A DNA stretch of 45,696 nucleotides from contig NZ_SDJP01000024.1 in assembly GCF_004114995.1 (NCBI RefSeq), forward strand, positions 1 through 45,696, written 5' to 3'. The notes beneath the pieces are model-generated. The model worked only from the letters and a program-made list of their open reading frames with translations. It searched no databases and was not told where the DNA came from. This DNA comes from Halorubrum amylolyticum. Its GTDB lineage: Archaea > Halobacteriota > Halobacteria > Halobacteriales > Haloferacaceae. Positions 25,339 to 33,642 of this stretch are shown piece by piece. The translations under genes were made by a program, and so were the position numbers. How positions within the stretch are numbered: the first letter of the stretch is position 1; every line of letters starts with the position of its first letter.

Positions 25339-25653
25339 TTACCGGGCGCGTTTGTCGTCGTCACCGCCCCGGCCGTCGTCATCGCCGCCGCCAGCCGCTT
25401 CCCGGAACCGCCGGAACGCCGCGCGCGCCTCGCGTCCTCGGTCGACGGCGTCCTCGTCGCCCGCGCGATCGGCGGCGGCGATGGCCTCGTCGAGGCGGTC
25501 GAGCCCGTCGGCGTCGACGAACGCCGCGGCCCGCCGGAGGTCGGACCGCGCGGCGTCGGCCTCGTCGATCACGGCGACGGACGGTCGGGTCGCGGTGTCG
25601 GTGCGCGTCGCCAGCGCGGAGAGCGCCCGCTTGACGGCGGCGGTCGAGACCAT
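25339..25653 (-). CDS. Uncharacterised haloarchaeal helical protein upstream of mre11
   Basis: The 104-residue protein is predicted to be mostly helical: AAVKRALSALATRTDTATR, then VAVIDEADAARSDLRRAAAF, then RLDEAIAAADRAGDEDAVDR, ending in a disordered Gly/Asp/Arg tail. I do not recognise a family. No cysteine, membrane segment or catalytic motif is present. A TATA-like CCTTATGA (25676-25683 on the minus strand) lies 23-30 bases upstream of the ATG, supporting this start and real expression. It ends 66 bases before mre11 on the same strand, so read-through into mre11-rad50 is possible. A role in break repair is only guilt by association. Confidence 0.65.
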   Translation of the reverse strand: MVSTAAVKRALSALATRTDTATRPSVAVIDEADAARSDLRRAAAFVDADGLDRLDEAIAAADRAGDEDAVDRGREARAAFRRFREAAGGGDDDGRGGDDDKRAR

Positions 25654-25754
25654 GGGCGGGCTGGGTCGCCATCGCTCATAAGGAGTGGCTCTGCGGGGAG
25701 AGAAAGGGGACTAGAACGGGAGCGAGAGGGATGCGATCGGCCCCGGATCGACTC

Positions 25755-26018
25755 TCACACCGACAGGGTGTACAGCCGCTTCCGGGCGTCGGCGAAGGAG
25801 AATCGGGAGTCGACGACGTCCTCCTCCTCCAGCCGCGAGAGGGCGTACCTGACGGTCCGAGGGGGGAGCAGCGTCTCCTCGGCGAGCTCGCTCTGCGTGA
25901 GCGTGTCGTTGTAGTCGAGGACCTTCGCGACGAGCTTCGCGCTCGGCGGCAGGTCTCGGACGGCGCTCCAGCGGTCCGTGACGTCCTCCTCTGCGGTGAC
26001 GGCGTCGGTGGTACTCAT
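25755..26018 (-). CDS. Small winged-helix transcriptional regulator (MarR/ArsR-like)
   Basis: The 87-residue protein is almost entirely one winged-helix domain. Helix 1 is PPSAKLVAKVLDYNDTLT, the recognition region is LPPRTVRYALSRLEEEDVVD and the wing is RFSFADARKRLYTL. The N-terminal 18 residues are acidic. This short form is common in haloarchaea. It lacks cysteines and any ligand domain. It is divergent from pan across an AT-rich 139-base region, so it may regulate pan, itself or both. Family is confident; target is inference. Confidence 0.8.
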   Translation of the reverse strand: MSTTDAVTAEEDVTDRWSAVRDLPPSAKLVAKVLDYNDTLTQSELAEETLLPPRTVRYALSRLEEEDVVDSRFSFADARKRLYTLSV

Positions 26019-26157
26019 GCGTGAGTCGTCCTATGTAATGCCGTTAGATAATATTTACTATCCTATTTCATTACCATTACGAATATATTGGCGGCGATCG
26101 CTCGACGACTCTCCCCCACCCGAAACCTCTTACGCGCGAGACGCTTTATTACGCACA
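26019..26157. promoter_or_regulatory. Divergent promoter region of the wHTH gene and pan
   Basis: For pan, CTCTTACG (about 26127-26134) is a TATA-like element 24-31 bases before the ATG. For the minus-strand wHTH gene, an AT-rich block (AAATATTATC on the minus strand, about 26045-26060) lies 30-40 bases before its ATG. The central 26042-26092 is the AT-richest stretch near here. I see no clear long inverted repeat. Confidence 0.45.
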
Positions 26158-27375
26158 ATGACCGATACCGTCGACGACGTCGAGCTGCCCTACGACGAGG
26201 GGTCGGCGTCGAGACAAGAGAAGATCGAGTCGCTCCAAGCGGAGCTCGACGAGCTGGAGTCGCAGAACGCGGAGATGCGCGACAAGCTCCTCGACGCGAA
26301 CGCCGAGAACAACAAGTACCAACAGAAGCTCGAACGGCTCACCCACGAGAACAAGAAGCTGAAGCAGTCCCCGCTGTTCGTGGCGACGGTCCAAGAGATC
26401 ACGCCCGACGGCGCCGTCATCAAACAGCACGGGAACAACCAGGAGGCGCTCACCGAGATCACCGCGGAGATGCGCGACAAGCTCGACCCCGACGACCGGG
26501 TCGCGGTGAACAACTCGCTGTCCGTCGTCAAGAAGCTGGAGAAGGAGACCGACGTGCGCGCCCGCGTGATGCAGGTCGAGCACTCCCCCGACATCACCTA
26601 CACCGACATCGGCGGGCTGGACGACCAGATGCAGGAGGTCCGCGAGACCGTCGAGATGCCCCTCGAACATCCCGACATGTTCGAGGACGTGGGCATTCAG
26701 CCGCCGAGCGGCGTCCTGCTGTACGGGCCGCCGGGCACCGGGAAGACGATGCTCGCGAAGGCCGTCGCCAACGAGACGGACGCCACGTTCATCAAGATGG
26801 CCGGCTCCGAGCTCGTCCACAAGTTCATCGGCGAGGGCGCGAAGCTGGTCCGCGACCTGTTCGAGGTTGCCCGCGAGAACCAGCCCGCCGTCCTCTTCAT
26901 CGACGAGATCGACGCGATCGCCTCGAAGCGGACGGACTCGAAGACCTCGGGCGACGCCGAGGTCCAACGGACGATGATGCAGCTGCTCTCAGAGATGGAC
27001 GGCTTCGACGAGCGCGGCGAGGTCCGGATCATCGCCGCGACGAACCGCTTCGACATGCTCGACCCCGCCATCCTCCGGCCGGGCCGCTTCGACCGCCTCA
27101 TCGAGGTGCCGAAGCCGAACACCGATGGACGCGAGATCATCTTCCAGATCCACACCCGGAAGATGAACCTCGCGAGCGACATCGACTTCACCGAACTCGC
27201 GGAGATGACCCCCGACGCCTCCGGCGCCGACATCAAGGCCATCTGCACGGAGGCCGGGATGTTCGCGATCCGCGACGACCGCACCGAGGTCACCCTCGAC
27301 GACTTCCTCGGAGCCCACGAGAAGCTCCAGAAAGACGACGAGACCGGCGCCGACGACTCGCTGGCGTTCGCCTGA
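26158..27375 (+). CDS. pan: Proteasome-activating nucleotidase PAN
   Basis: This 405-residue AAA+ ATPase unfolds substrates for the archaeal 20S proteasome. An N-terminal coiled coil (QEKIESLQAELDELESQNAE, about 19-75) precedes an OB-fold domain (about 80-140). The AAA module has Walker A GPPGTGKTMLAKAVA, Walker B AVLFIDEIDAIASKR, pore-loop KFIGEG and the second region of homology AATNRFDMLDPAILRPGRFD. The C-terminus is SLAFA, where PAN usually ends in a hydrophobic-Tyr-X motif that docks into the proteasome; here the last three are Ala-Phe-Ala, a variant. The ATG at 26158 fits the TATA spacing. Haloarchaea often have two PAN paralogues; the recalled synteny fits PanA. Confidence 0.96.
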   Translation: MTDTVDDVELPYDEGSASRQEKIESLQAELDELESQNAEMRDKLLDANAENNKYQQKLERLTHENKKLKQSPLFVATVQEITPDGAVIKQHGNNQEALTEITAEMRDKLDPDDRVAVNNSLSVVKKLEKETDVRARVMQVEHSPDITYTDIGGLDDQMQEVRETVEMPLEHPDMFEDVGIQPPSGVLLYGPPGTGKTMLAKAVANETDATFIKMAGSELVHKFIGEGAKLVRDLFEVARENQPAVLFIDEIDAIASKRTDSKTSGDAEVQRTMMQLLSEMDGFDERGEVRIIAATNRFDMLDPAILRPGRFDRLIEVPKPNTDGREIIFQIHTRKMNLASDIDFTELAEMTPDASGADIKAICTEAGMFAIRDDRTEVTLDDFLGAHEKLQKDDETGADDSLAFA

Positions 27376-27391
27376 CGCGCCTCGATCGCTT

Positions 27392-27402
27392 CCCCTTTTC
27401 TT
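27392..27402 (+). terminator. Pyrimidine/T-tract after pan
   Basis: CCCCTTTTCTT, 17 bases after the pan stop codon and before the convergent small gene, resembles an archaeal T-rich termination signal. No stem precedes it. Confidence 0.35.
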
Positions 27403-27424
27403 GCCGCTCGTTCGGTGTCTGCCG

Positions 27425-27571
27425 CTACAGCGCCCGCACGATCACGTACGGGACGACGAAGAGGAACACGAAGATCAGTCCGGTCGCGATCGCGTAGCCG
27501 ACGCCGACGCCGGCGAGCGCGCGCCAGCCGTCGTCGGTGGGGAGGTCACTCAGCGAGAGATCGGTGTTCAT
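27425..27571 (-). CDS. 48-residue single-TM membrane protein convergent with pan
   Basis: This small frame encodes MNTDLSLSDLPTDDGWRALA at its start, followed by one long hydrophobic helix of about 25 residues (GVGYAIATGLIFVFLFVVPY and beyond) and a short basic end, IVRAL. The composition is that of a small membrane protein with a cytosolic acidic N-terminus. The support for it being real is threefold. A TATA-like GTTAAGT (27595-27601 on the minus strand) lies 24-30 bases upstream of the ATG. The codon third positions are GC-rich. The frame otherwise sits in a gap of about 300 bases. I do not recognise the family. It is convergent with pan, 49 bases from its stop. Function unknown. Confidence 0.65.
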   Translation of the reverse strand: MNTDLSLSDLPTDDGWRALAGVGVGYAIATGLIFVFLFVVPYVIVRAL

Positions 27572-27676
27572 ACTCGTTGCTCCGCCGCCGTCGACTTAAC
27601 TGTCGGTGGCCGGTTCGCGCTGTCGCTCCTGCCGCGCCCTGTCCCCCCCTCTCCTGTCCGCCGGGCCGCCTCTCGC

Positions 27677-28852
27677 TCACACGTCGCCCGCCATCGCGCG
27701 GAACAGGTCGTCGGCGAGCGCGTCGCGGTCGATGGTCTCCGGCTCCTCGTCGCCGGTCGGGTCGATCGTCGGGGCGATCGTCCCGCCCCCCATCCGCGAG
27801 TGACCGCCGCCGCTGCCGTTGTCGCGGTCGGACAGGACCGAGTCGATGGCGTTGCCCATGTGGACGCGATCGTCCCGCGACCGGCCGGAGAGGTGGACCG
27901 TCCCGTCGCGCTCCCCGATCACCACGACGGCGCTGACCCCCTCCAGCTGGATCAGCTCGTCGGCGGCCTGCGGGATCGCATCGACGTTGTTCACGCCCCC
28001 GATGTCGGCGACCGCGAACGATCCCTCGATCCGACGGCCAGCGATGGCCCGCGCCTTCACCTCCAGCACCTCGGCGTCGACCGCGGGGTTGGCGATCCGG
28101 TCGAGCCGGTCCTGGTCGACGCCGGGGTACACGTACGCCGCGGCCGCGAAGTCGGGCTCGCTCGCGCCGACCGTGAGATGTTTGGTGTCGGTGAGAATCC
28201 CGTACAAGAGTCCGGTCGCCGTGTCGGTCGGGAGGGTGAGGTCGCTGTCCGTCTCGCTGGCGTGCTTGTCCGGCGGCACCGGCGTGGCGTCGTTCTGCTG
28301 GAAGTACTCCGCGACCACCGAAGCCGTCGCGCCGTAGTCGGTCCGCACGTCGGTGAACGCCTCGCCGGCGCCGTCGCCGGGGTGGTGGTCGACGACGGCG
28401 AGCGGGAGCACGCCGTTGGCGCCGGCGAACCCCCGCGGCTCGTTGTGATCGACCAGCACGACGGACTCGGCGGCCAGGTCGCTCACGTGCTCGATCGGCT
28501 CTAAGTCCAGATCGAGCACCGTTCGGAACGCCCGGTTCTCCTGATGGCGGATCTGTCCGGGGTACTGCACCGCCGCGTCGACGTCGAGCTGCTCCGCGAG
28601 CGAGGCGACGCCGAGCGCCGCCGACATCGCGTCCGGGTCCGGGTTCGGGTGCATCAACACCACGATCTCGTCGTGCTCGGCCAGCAGCCGACGGAACCTG
28701 ACGCCGGGCGTCCTGCGAGCGCGGAACAGCACGTACGCGCCGACGAGCGCGACGAGTGCGACGACCGCGGCGGCGACGACGAGCTCCGGGTTCTCCCGCG
28801 CCATCGCCTCCGCCTGCGAGAGCCGGTCGTCGGCCGCGCTCAGAGACCACAT
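27677..28852 (-). CDS. Membrane-anchored DHH/DHHA1 phosphoesterase
   Basis: The 391-residue protein has one N-terminal membrane helix (LVVAAAVVALVALVGAYVLF, about 24-43). A DHH domain follows with motifs HPNPDPDAMSAA (I), VLVDHNE (II), VVDHHPG (III) and GILTDTKHL (IV). The C-terminal DHHA1 domain ends in GGGHSRMGGGTI, the substrate-binding Gly-rich loop. The family includes RecJ-like nucleases, oligoribonucleases and cyclic di-nucleotide phosphodiesterases. The membrane anchor recalls bacterial GdpP, but PAS and GGDEF domains are absent. A role in nano-RNA or cyclic-di-AMP breakdown at the membrane is possible. The chosen ATG keeps the membrane helix; no better start was seen. Fold certain, substrate unknown. 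Confidence 0.88.
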   Translation of the reverse strand: MWSLSAADDRLSQAEAMARENPELVVAAAVVALVALVGAYVLFRARRTPGVRFRRLLAEHDEIVVLMHPNPDPDAMSAALGVASLAEQLDVDAAVQYPGQIRHQENRAFRTVLDLDLEPIEHVSDLAAESVVLVDHNEPRGFAGANGVLPLAVVDHHPGDGAGEAFTDVRTDYGATASVVAEYFQQNDATPVPPDKHASETDSDLTLPTDTATGLLYGILTDTKHLTVGASEPDFAAAAYVYPGVDQDRLDRIANPAVDAEVLEVKARAIAGRRIEGSFAVADIGGVNNVDAIPQAADELIQLEGVSAVVVIGERDGTVHLSGRSRDDRVHMGNAIDSVLSDRDNGSGGGHSRMGGGTIAPTIDPTGDEEPETIDRDALADDLFRAMAGDV

Positions 28853-28957
28853 ACGTGCCCGCCGACTCGCTCCCGGTACATCAAGGTTCGTTACCGTTTC
28901 GACCCGCCGACAACGACGCGATGACCGAGCCTCAGGCAGTCGCGGCGGTCGGCGAAC

Positions 28958-29902
28958 TCACTCGCTCGCCGCCCGAAACGCCCGCACCGCGTCGCGGTAC
29001 CCCTCTCGAAAGGTCGGATAGGCGAACTCGTAGCCGAGCGCCCGCAGGTGGTCGTTCGAGCAGCGCTTGCTGGTCCGAATCCGCCGTTCGGCCGCCGCGG
29101 AGAGGTCTCCCTCCGCGACCCGCTCTTCCTTCGACCGCTTTGCCGGCCGCGGCACGCCGCACGCGTCGGCCAGCCAGTCGGCGAACGCGTGTTTGTCGGC
29201 CGGCTCGTCGTCGACGACGAGAACGGCGTCGTCGCGGGCGCGGTCGGCTTCGAGGAGGTACCGGACCGCCCCGGCGGCGTCGTCGCGGTGGATCATGTTG
29301 AGGTAGCCGGCGGTGACCGGCCCGTCGAGGTAGCGGTCGAGCCGGTAGCGGTCGGGACCGTACAGTCCCGCGAAGCGCGTGACGGTGCCGTCGATCCCGA
29401 ACTCGGCCGCCCTCTCCAGCGCGGTCCGCTCCGCCTCGGCGAGGACGCGGGTCTTCTCGGTCGTGGGCTCGATCGGCGTCTCCTTATCGACCCACGCGCC
29501 GTCGTGGTCGCCGTACACGCCCGTCGACGAGGTGTAAACGAGCCGGTCCGGCGTCGCCGCCCGCGACCCGTACGCCTCGATCACGTTCCGGAGGCCGTCG
29601 ACGTACACCTCGCGGGCGGCCGCGGCGCCGCGGCCGCCGGAGCTGGCCGCGAACACGACCGCGTCCGCGTCGGGGAGCGCGTCGAGCGACGCCGGATCGG
29701 TCGCGTCCGCGCGGACGGCGTCCACCTCGCCCTCGTCCCCGCCATCCGCGCCCACGTCGCTGTCCATCTGCTCCCCGATCGACTCGATCGCGTCCAATCC
29801 GGCGTCCGACCGCCGAACTCCCGTCACGGTATGGCCGCGCGCGGCGAGCTGTCTGGCCAGTTCGAGGCCGACGTAGCCGCAGCCGACGACGACGGCCCTC
29901 AT
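28958..29902 (-). CDS. Atypical SDR / NAD-dependent epimerase-like protein
   Basis: The 314-residue protein has the Rossmann motif VVVGCGYVGLELARQLAARG at its N-terminus and overall extended-SDR layout (YTSSTGVYGDHDGAW; TRFAGLYGPDRYRLDRYL; MIHRDDAAGAVRYLLEA). It resembles YeeZ-type SDRs. The catalytic Y-x-x-x-K is not visible at its usual place, where the sequence reads PTTEKTRVLAEAERTA, so catalysis is doubtful or different. An acidic insert lies at about 45-60. Its ATG overlaps the stop of the upstream small gene (ATGA), so the two are co-translated. Function is unknown; cofactor binding is likely. Confidence 0.82.
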   Translation of the reverse strand: MRAVVVGCGYVGLELARQLAARGHTVTGVRRSDAGLDAIESIGEQMDSDVGADGGDEGEVDAVRADATDPASLDALPDADAVVFAASSGGRGAAAAREVYVDGLRNVIEAYGSRAATPDRLVYTSSTGVYGDHDGAWVDKETPIEPTTEKTRVLAEAERTALERAAEFGIDGTVTRFAGLYGPDRYRLDRYLDGPVTAGYLNMIHRDDAAGAVRYLLEADRARDDAVLVVDDEPADKHAFADWLADACGVPRPAKRSKEERVAEGDLSAAAERRIRTSKRCSNDHLRALGYEFAYPTFREGYRDAVRAFRAASE

Positions 29903-30348
29903 GGCTTCCGCCGCTCGATGACCGCCATGATCTCCGCCAGCTGGCCGAGGGTCATCGCGGCGCGTCCCTCCAGCGCCTGCTGGACTTCCTGTCCCGTGAG
30001 GTCCGCGTCGATCGCGGCGGCGATCGAGTCGACGTCGAGCACCGCCGCCGCCATCCCCATCAGCAGGTGGTCTCGGATCTCGGCGACGATCGCGGCGCCG
30101 TCGCGGTCGGTCGGTCCGGCGACGATCGCGGCTCCGTCTTCGAGCCGGAGTCCCGCGGCGTCGCCGTCGAGGGCCGCGTCGACGGCGGCCCCGTCGACCC
30201 CCGTCTCCTCGTCGATCCGGTCGCGGCCGACCTCGGCGGCCGCCTCGCTCACCAGCGTCTCGAACGCGGCGAGCATGGTCGCCGGGGTCACCTCGTCCGC
30301 GTCGCTCTCGGCGCCCGCCGCGCCGTCAGCGACGACCTCGTGAAACAT
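29899..30348 (-). CDS. Haloarchaeal DUF5791-like protein
   Basis: The 149-residue acidic protein matches a haloarchaeal family that I recall as DUF5791. It is alpha-helical with two similar parts: an N-terminal half (TPATMLAAFETLVSEAAAEV) and a C-terminal half (ADLTGQEVQQALEGRAAMTL, then GQLAEIMAVIERRKP). No catalytic motif, cysteine or membrane helix is seen. A TATA-like GTTTTGA (about 30368-30377, minus strand) is about 24 bases upstream of the ATG. It ends in a 4-base overlap with the SDR gene, so the two proteins probably act together, for example as enzyme and helper. That last point is inference. Confidence 0.75.
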   Translation of the reverse strand: MFHEVVADGAAGAESDADEVTPATMLAAFETLVSEAAAEVGRDRIDEETGVDGAAVDAALDGDAAGLRLEDGAAIVAGPTDRDGAAIVAEIRDHLLMGMAAAVLDVDSIAAAIDADLTGQEVQQALEGRAAMTLGQLAEIMAVIERRKP

Positions 30349-30390
30349 GGTCGCCCTCGGTCGTCGCGTCTCAAAACGGCTGCGGTCGAC

Positions 30391-33300
30391 TCACGACACC
30401 GCACACGCCCCCTCGCCATCTCCGTCCGACGGCGCCTCTCCCAACGGCCCGGGACACGGCCATCCGCCGGAGGTCTCGTCGCGGGTCCCGTCCACGTCGC
30501 CGACGCCCGGCGGGCCGGCCGGGACCGCGACGACGATCACGGTCTCGGTCTCGAACGCGATCGGTTCCGTCTCGCCGAGCCGCACCGTCTCCCCGTCGAC
30601 GTCGACGGTCGCGTCGCCCTCGGTCCGTACGTACGCGAACTCCTCGCCGGGCACGCCCACGTCGGCGCGTAACGCGAACCGCGGGTACTCCCCGCGGACC
30701 TGCACGCGCCAGGCGTTCACCGTCGTCACCCAGTATCCCGGGACGGGCGCGACCGGGAGCCCGGCTCCGACCGCTCTGGCCGGCTTCATCGACCACCGGT
30801 CGCCGAACCGCTCGACCGCCGCGTCGCTCACCTTTCCGGCGGCCGCCTCGCCCGCCCGCGCCGCTTCGTTCTCGATCGCCGTTTCCATCCGGTCACGGAG
30901 CAGCACTCGCGCGCCGCTCGTCGCGTCGTCGACGAACCGCGTCGGGACCCGGACCGTGTTCGTCTCGGCCGCCGTCCGCGTCGCGACGCGCAGGCTCGCC
31001 GCGAGGGACGCTTCGGCCGCCCGCGACAGTCCGCCGACGGTCGCGGCCTCGGCGGCGACGCGTTCCGGATACGACCCGTCGCCGACGGCGACGGCGCGCT
31101 CGCCCGGCGACCCGTAGCTCGCGGCGGCCGCATCGAGCGCCCTGCGTCGCTCCTCGCGCGACAGCGAGGTCCGAACGCGGAGGACCGGTGCGATCTCTTC
31201 GTCCACCTCGTCCAACCCTCCGGAGATCTGTCGAGAGAGCGCGTCCCGGTCCGCCCGCAGGTCGGGATCGCTTCCGGCGTCCAGCGCGTCGTTCGCCAGC
31301 AGGAGCGCCCGGCCGGCGGTCCCGATCCGCACCGTATCCTCGGTGCCCAGAATCCGGTCGACGATGCCGCTCGACACCTCCCCGTACGGAACGGTGACGT
31401 AGTTCACGTTGCGGACCGTGAGCGGTCGCGTCGTCGTCCCGTTCACGCCGTCGACCGCTTCCCCGTCCACCGTCGTCCGCGGAAGGTACCCCGGAGAACC
31501 GGTCGGAGCGAACGTCACGTCCCCGCCGGGGCCGCCCTCCCCCACGGCGTACGTTCCGGAGTCCCGAGCGGCCTCGCGGCTGGCGATCACGTCTCCGACG
31601 TCGGGACCGTCGAAGGCGCCGTTCACGCGGTCGAGGAACCCGTCCGACGCGCGTTCGCGGTCGGCCGCGGCGGCTTCGAGCTCGTCGATCACCGCCTCGA
31701 CGTACGCGTCTCGGGCGGCGGTCGACGCGCGGTCGACGGCGCCGTCGTAGGTCGCCGGCGCGCCGACGAGCGCCGAGCGGCGGTCGCGGATCGCGTCGGC
31801 GAGATCGGCGTACGGTTCCGCCTCTCCGAGTGCCGCGTCCTCCATCGACGCCTCGGTCTCGATGTCGCGCACCTCGCCCGCGAGCCCCGCCACGTCGGAC
31901 GCGACACGATCGCTGGCGGCCTCGGACCGGACGCCGAAGACGGTCGCCGATCGGGTCACCGATCCGCTGCGGACGGCGTCTCGGGCGATCCGATCGACGC
32001 CGTTCTCGGTGTCGACTCCGAGGTCGGACCGCGCGGCCGGCGGTGTATCGCGCAGGTCCGCCCCGTCGGCTATCCCGCCCGCGCCGAAGGTCGCGGCCGG
32101 ACGGGCGGGCGCTCGGTCGGTCGGTGCGTGCCGTCCCGAGACGGACACCCGAACCCGGTAGCGATCGGTCGCCGCGTCGCGCGTCGTCGTCCGGTAGACG
32201 GTCTCGTCAATCACGCTCCCGTTCGGTCCGCGTTCGACGACCACACGCTCCCACTCCGCGACCGCGACGCGCTTCACCGACGCCTCGCGGACCGCGGACC
32301 CGAACGAGACGCGTTCGCCGGGAGCGACCGTTCCGCTCGGGAGCCGGTCCGGAACGCCGTCACCGGCGACCGACGAGATCCGTTCCGTGCGTGACACGTC
32401 GGTGCGGTCCCAGCTCCCGCTCGACGCAGGGCCGGGGTCCGGCGGGTCCAACCGTCCGCCGTCGACGGTCCGGGTCGCCGACGCGTCGAGGCGTCCCTCG
32501 ACCCGGTACGCCCCCTCGGTGATCGCGTCGAGGTCGTCGTGAACCCGGACGGCCGCCTCGTCGGCCGCCCGGCCGATCCGGACCGTCGTTCGTTCGTCCG
32601 TCCGGTCCGCCCCCGTCTCGAAGGCGGCGTCCTCGGTCCCGGATCCGGTCGACCCGTCGCCGCCCCCCGGCGTCGGCGCGCCGAGCACGGCCTCGGTCCA
32701 CGACGCCTCGTCGACGCCGGTCGGTTCGAGCAGGTCTGTGACGCCTGTCCGCGCCGTCGCGCGCGCCACCCCGCCGCGGGCGTCCGGATCGCTCGTCCCG
32801 AACACGTCGCGCTGGGTCCGGACGATCCCCGCGTTCGTCGACAGCTCCACATGGCGGTTCGCGAGCACGTTCTCGACCGGCGCGCCGCCGAACTGCGCGT
32901 ATCCCCGCGCCCACGTCATCGGGTAGAGGCTCGCGGTGATCTGGCGACCCAGCCCCGGCCCTTCGACAGGCCCCCGGTCGAGCCGATCCTCGAACCGCGT
33001 CGTCCGCTCGTGCGCCGCGAGCGTCGGGACGGCGACCACGACGGTCCTATCTTCGGTCCGATCGACGACGGTGCGTCCGTTCCGCGTCGCGGTCGTTTCC
33101 ACCCCCTCGAACGTCACCCGCGTCGCCGTTCCGTTTGCGGCCGATTCGACGCGAACGCGGTCGCGCGCCGCCGCCAGACCCCCCGGATCGTTCACCGCCG
33201 GCAGCGACGCCGTCGCCGTTACGCCGCCGATGTCGGCGTCGACGGCCGACAGCGCCTCGGCGCCGGCGAGCGCGAGTCGGATTCGGAACGCGTCCTCGAA

Positions 33301-33642
33301 TGCCGATCCCTCTCTGACCGCGGTCGTTCCTCGCTCGTCCGTCCCGTCCGGCGCCCGGGTCACCGGCTCCGCCGCGGCGTCGTGCGCCGCCTCCCGCGCC
33401 GCAGCCCTGAGAGCGGCGGTCGAGTCGGCGTCGACGCGCTCGACCGCCCGCTCCACGCTGCGGTCCTCGCCGACAAGGCCCTGATCCGCGATCCCGGCCG
33501 CGTACGTCGAACTCGTCACCAAGAGGAGAACGCCGATCAGCGCGAACGGAACCCGAGCGCGCTCGTCGACGGCGAGGCTTCGGTCGCGCGTCCGTCGGTC
33601 CGACGCCTTCCCGCTGATGAGGTGCTCCCGCACGCTCACCAC
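30391..33642 (-). CDS. Giant pilus-cluster surface protein with prepilin-like N-terminus (DUF7286-like)
   Basis: The 1083-residue protein is the last gene of the pilus-like cluster. A basic N-terminus (SDRRTRDRSLAVDERAR) leads into one hydrophobic helix, VPFALIGVLLLVTSSTYAAG (31-50). The layout resembles archaeal pilin or TadG-like proteins where a basic stretch precedes the hydrophobic helix. The remaining thousand residues are extracellular-looking, acidic, rich in Thr, Arg and Ala, with alternating beta-rich (VRVRVSVSGRHAPTD) and helical (VIDELEAAAADRERASDGFL) regions. N-glycosylation sequons occur (NGT). No second clear membrane anchor is seen. GTG start at 33642; GTG at 33639 would give a 4-base overlap with the preceding stop. 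It resembles the haloarchaeal family I recall as DUF7286. Confidence 0.8.
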   Translation of the reverse strand: MVSVREHLISGKASDRRTRDRSLAVDERARVPFALIGVLLLVTSSTYAAGIADQGLVGEDRSVERAVERVDADSTAALRAAAREAAHDAAAEPVTRAPDGTDERGTTAVREGSAFEDAFRIRLALAGAEALSAVDADIGGVTATASLPAVNDPGGLAAARDRVRVESAANGTATRVTFEGVETTATRNGRTVVDRTEDRTVVVAVPTLAAHERTTRFEDRLDRGPVEGPGLGRQITASLYPMTWARGYAQFGGAPVENVLANRHVELSTNAGIVRTQRDVFGTSDPDARGGVARATARTGVTDLLEPTGVDEASWTEAVLGAPTPGGGDGSTGSGTEDAAFETGADRTDERTTVRIGRAADEAAVRVHDDLDAITEGAYRVEGRLDASATRTVDGGRLDPPDPGPASSGSWDRTDVSRTERISSVAGDGVPDRLPSGTVAPGERVSFGSAVREASVKRVAVAEWERVVVERGPNGSVIDETVYRTTTRDAATDRYRVRVSVSGRHAPTDRAPARPAATFGAGGIADGADLRDTPPAARSDLGVDTENGVDRIARDAVRSGSVTRSATVFGVRSEAASDRVASDVAGLAGEVRDIETEASMEDAALGEAEPYADLADAIRDRRSALVGAPATYDGAVDRASTAARDAYVEAVIDELEAAAADRERASDGFLDRVNGAFDGPDVGDVIASREAARDSGTYAVGEGGPGGDVTFAPTGSPGYLPRTTVDGEAVDGVNGTTTRPLTVRNVNYVTVPYGEVSSGIVDRILGTEDTVRIGTAGRALLLANDALDAGSDPDLRADRDALSRQISGGLDEVDEEIAPVLRVRTSLSREERRRALDAAAASYGSPGERAVAVGDGSYPERVAAEAATVGGLSRAAEASLAASLRVATRTAAETNTVRVPTRFVDDATSGARVLLRDRMETAIENEAARAGEAAAGKVSDAAVERFGDRWSMKPARAVGAGLPVAPVPGYWVTTVNAWRVQVRGEYPRFALRADVGVPGEEFAYVRTEGDATVDVDGETVRLGETEPIAFETETVIVVAVPAGPPGVGDVDGTRDETSGGWPCPGPLGEAPSDGDGEGACAVS

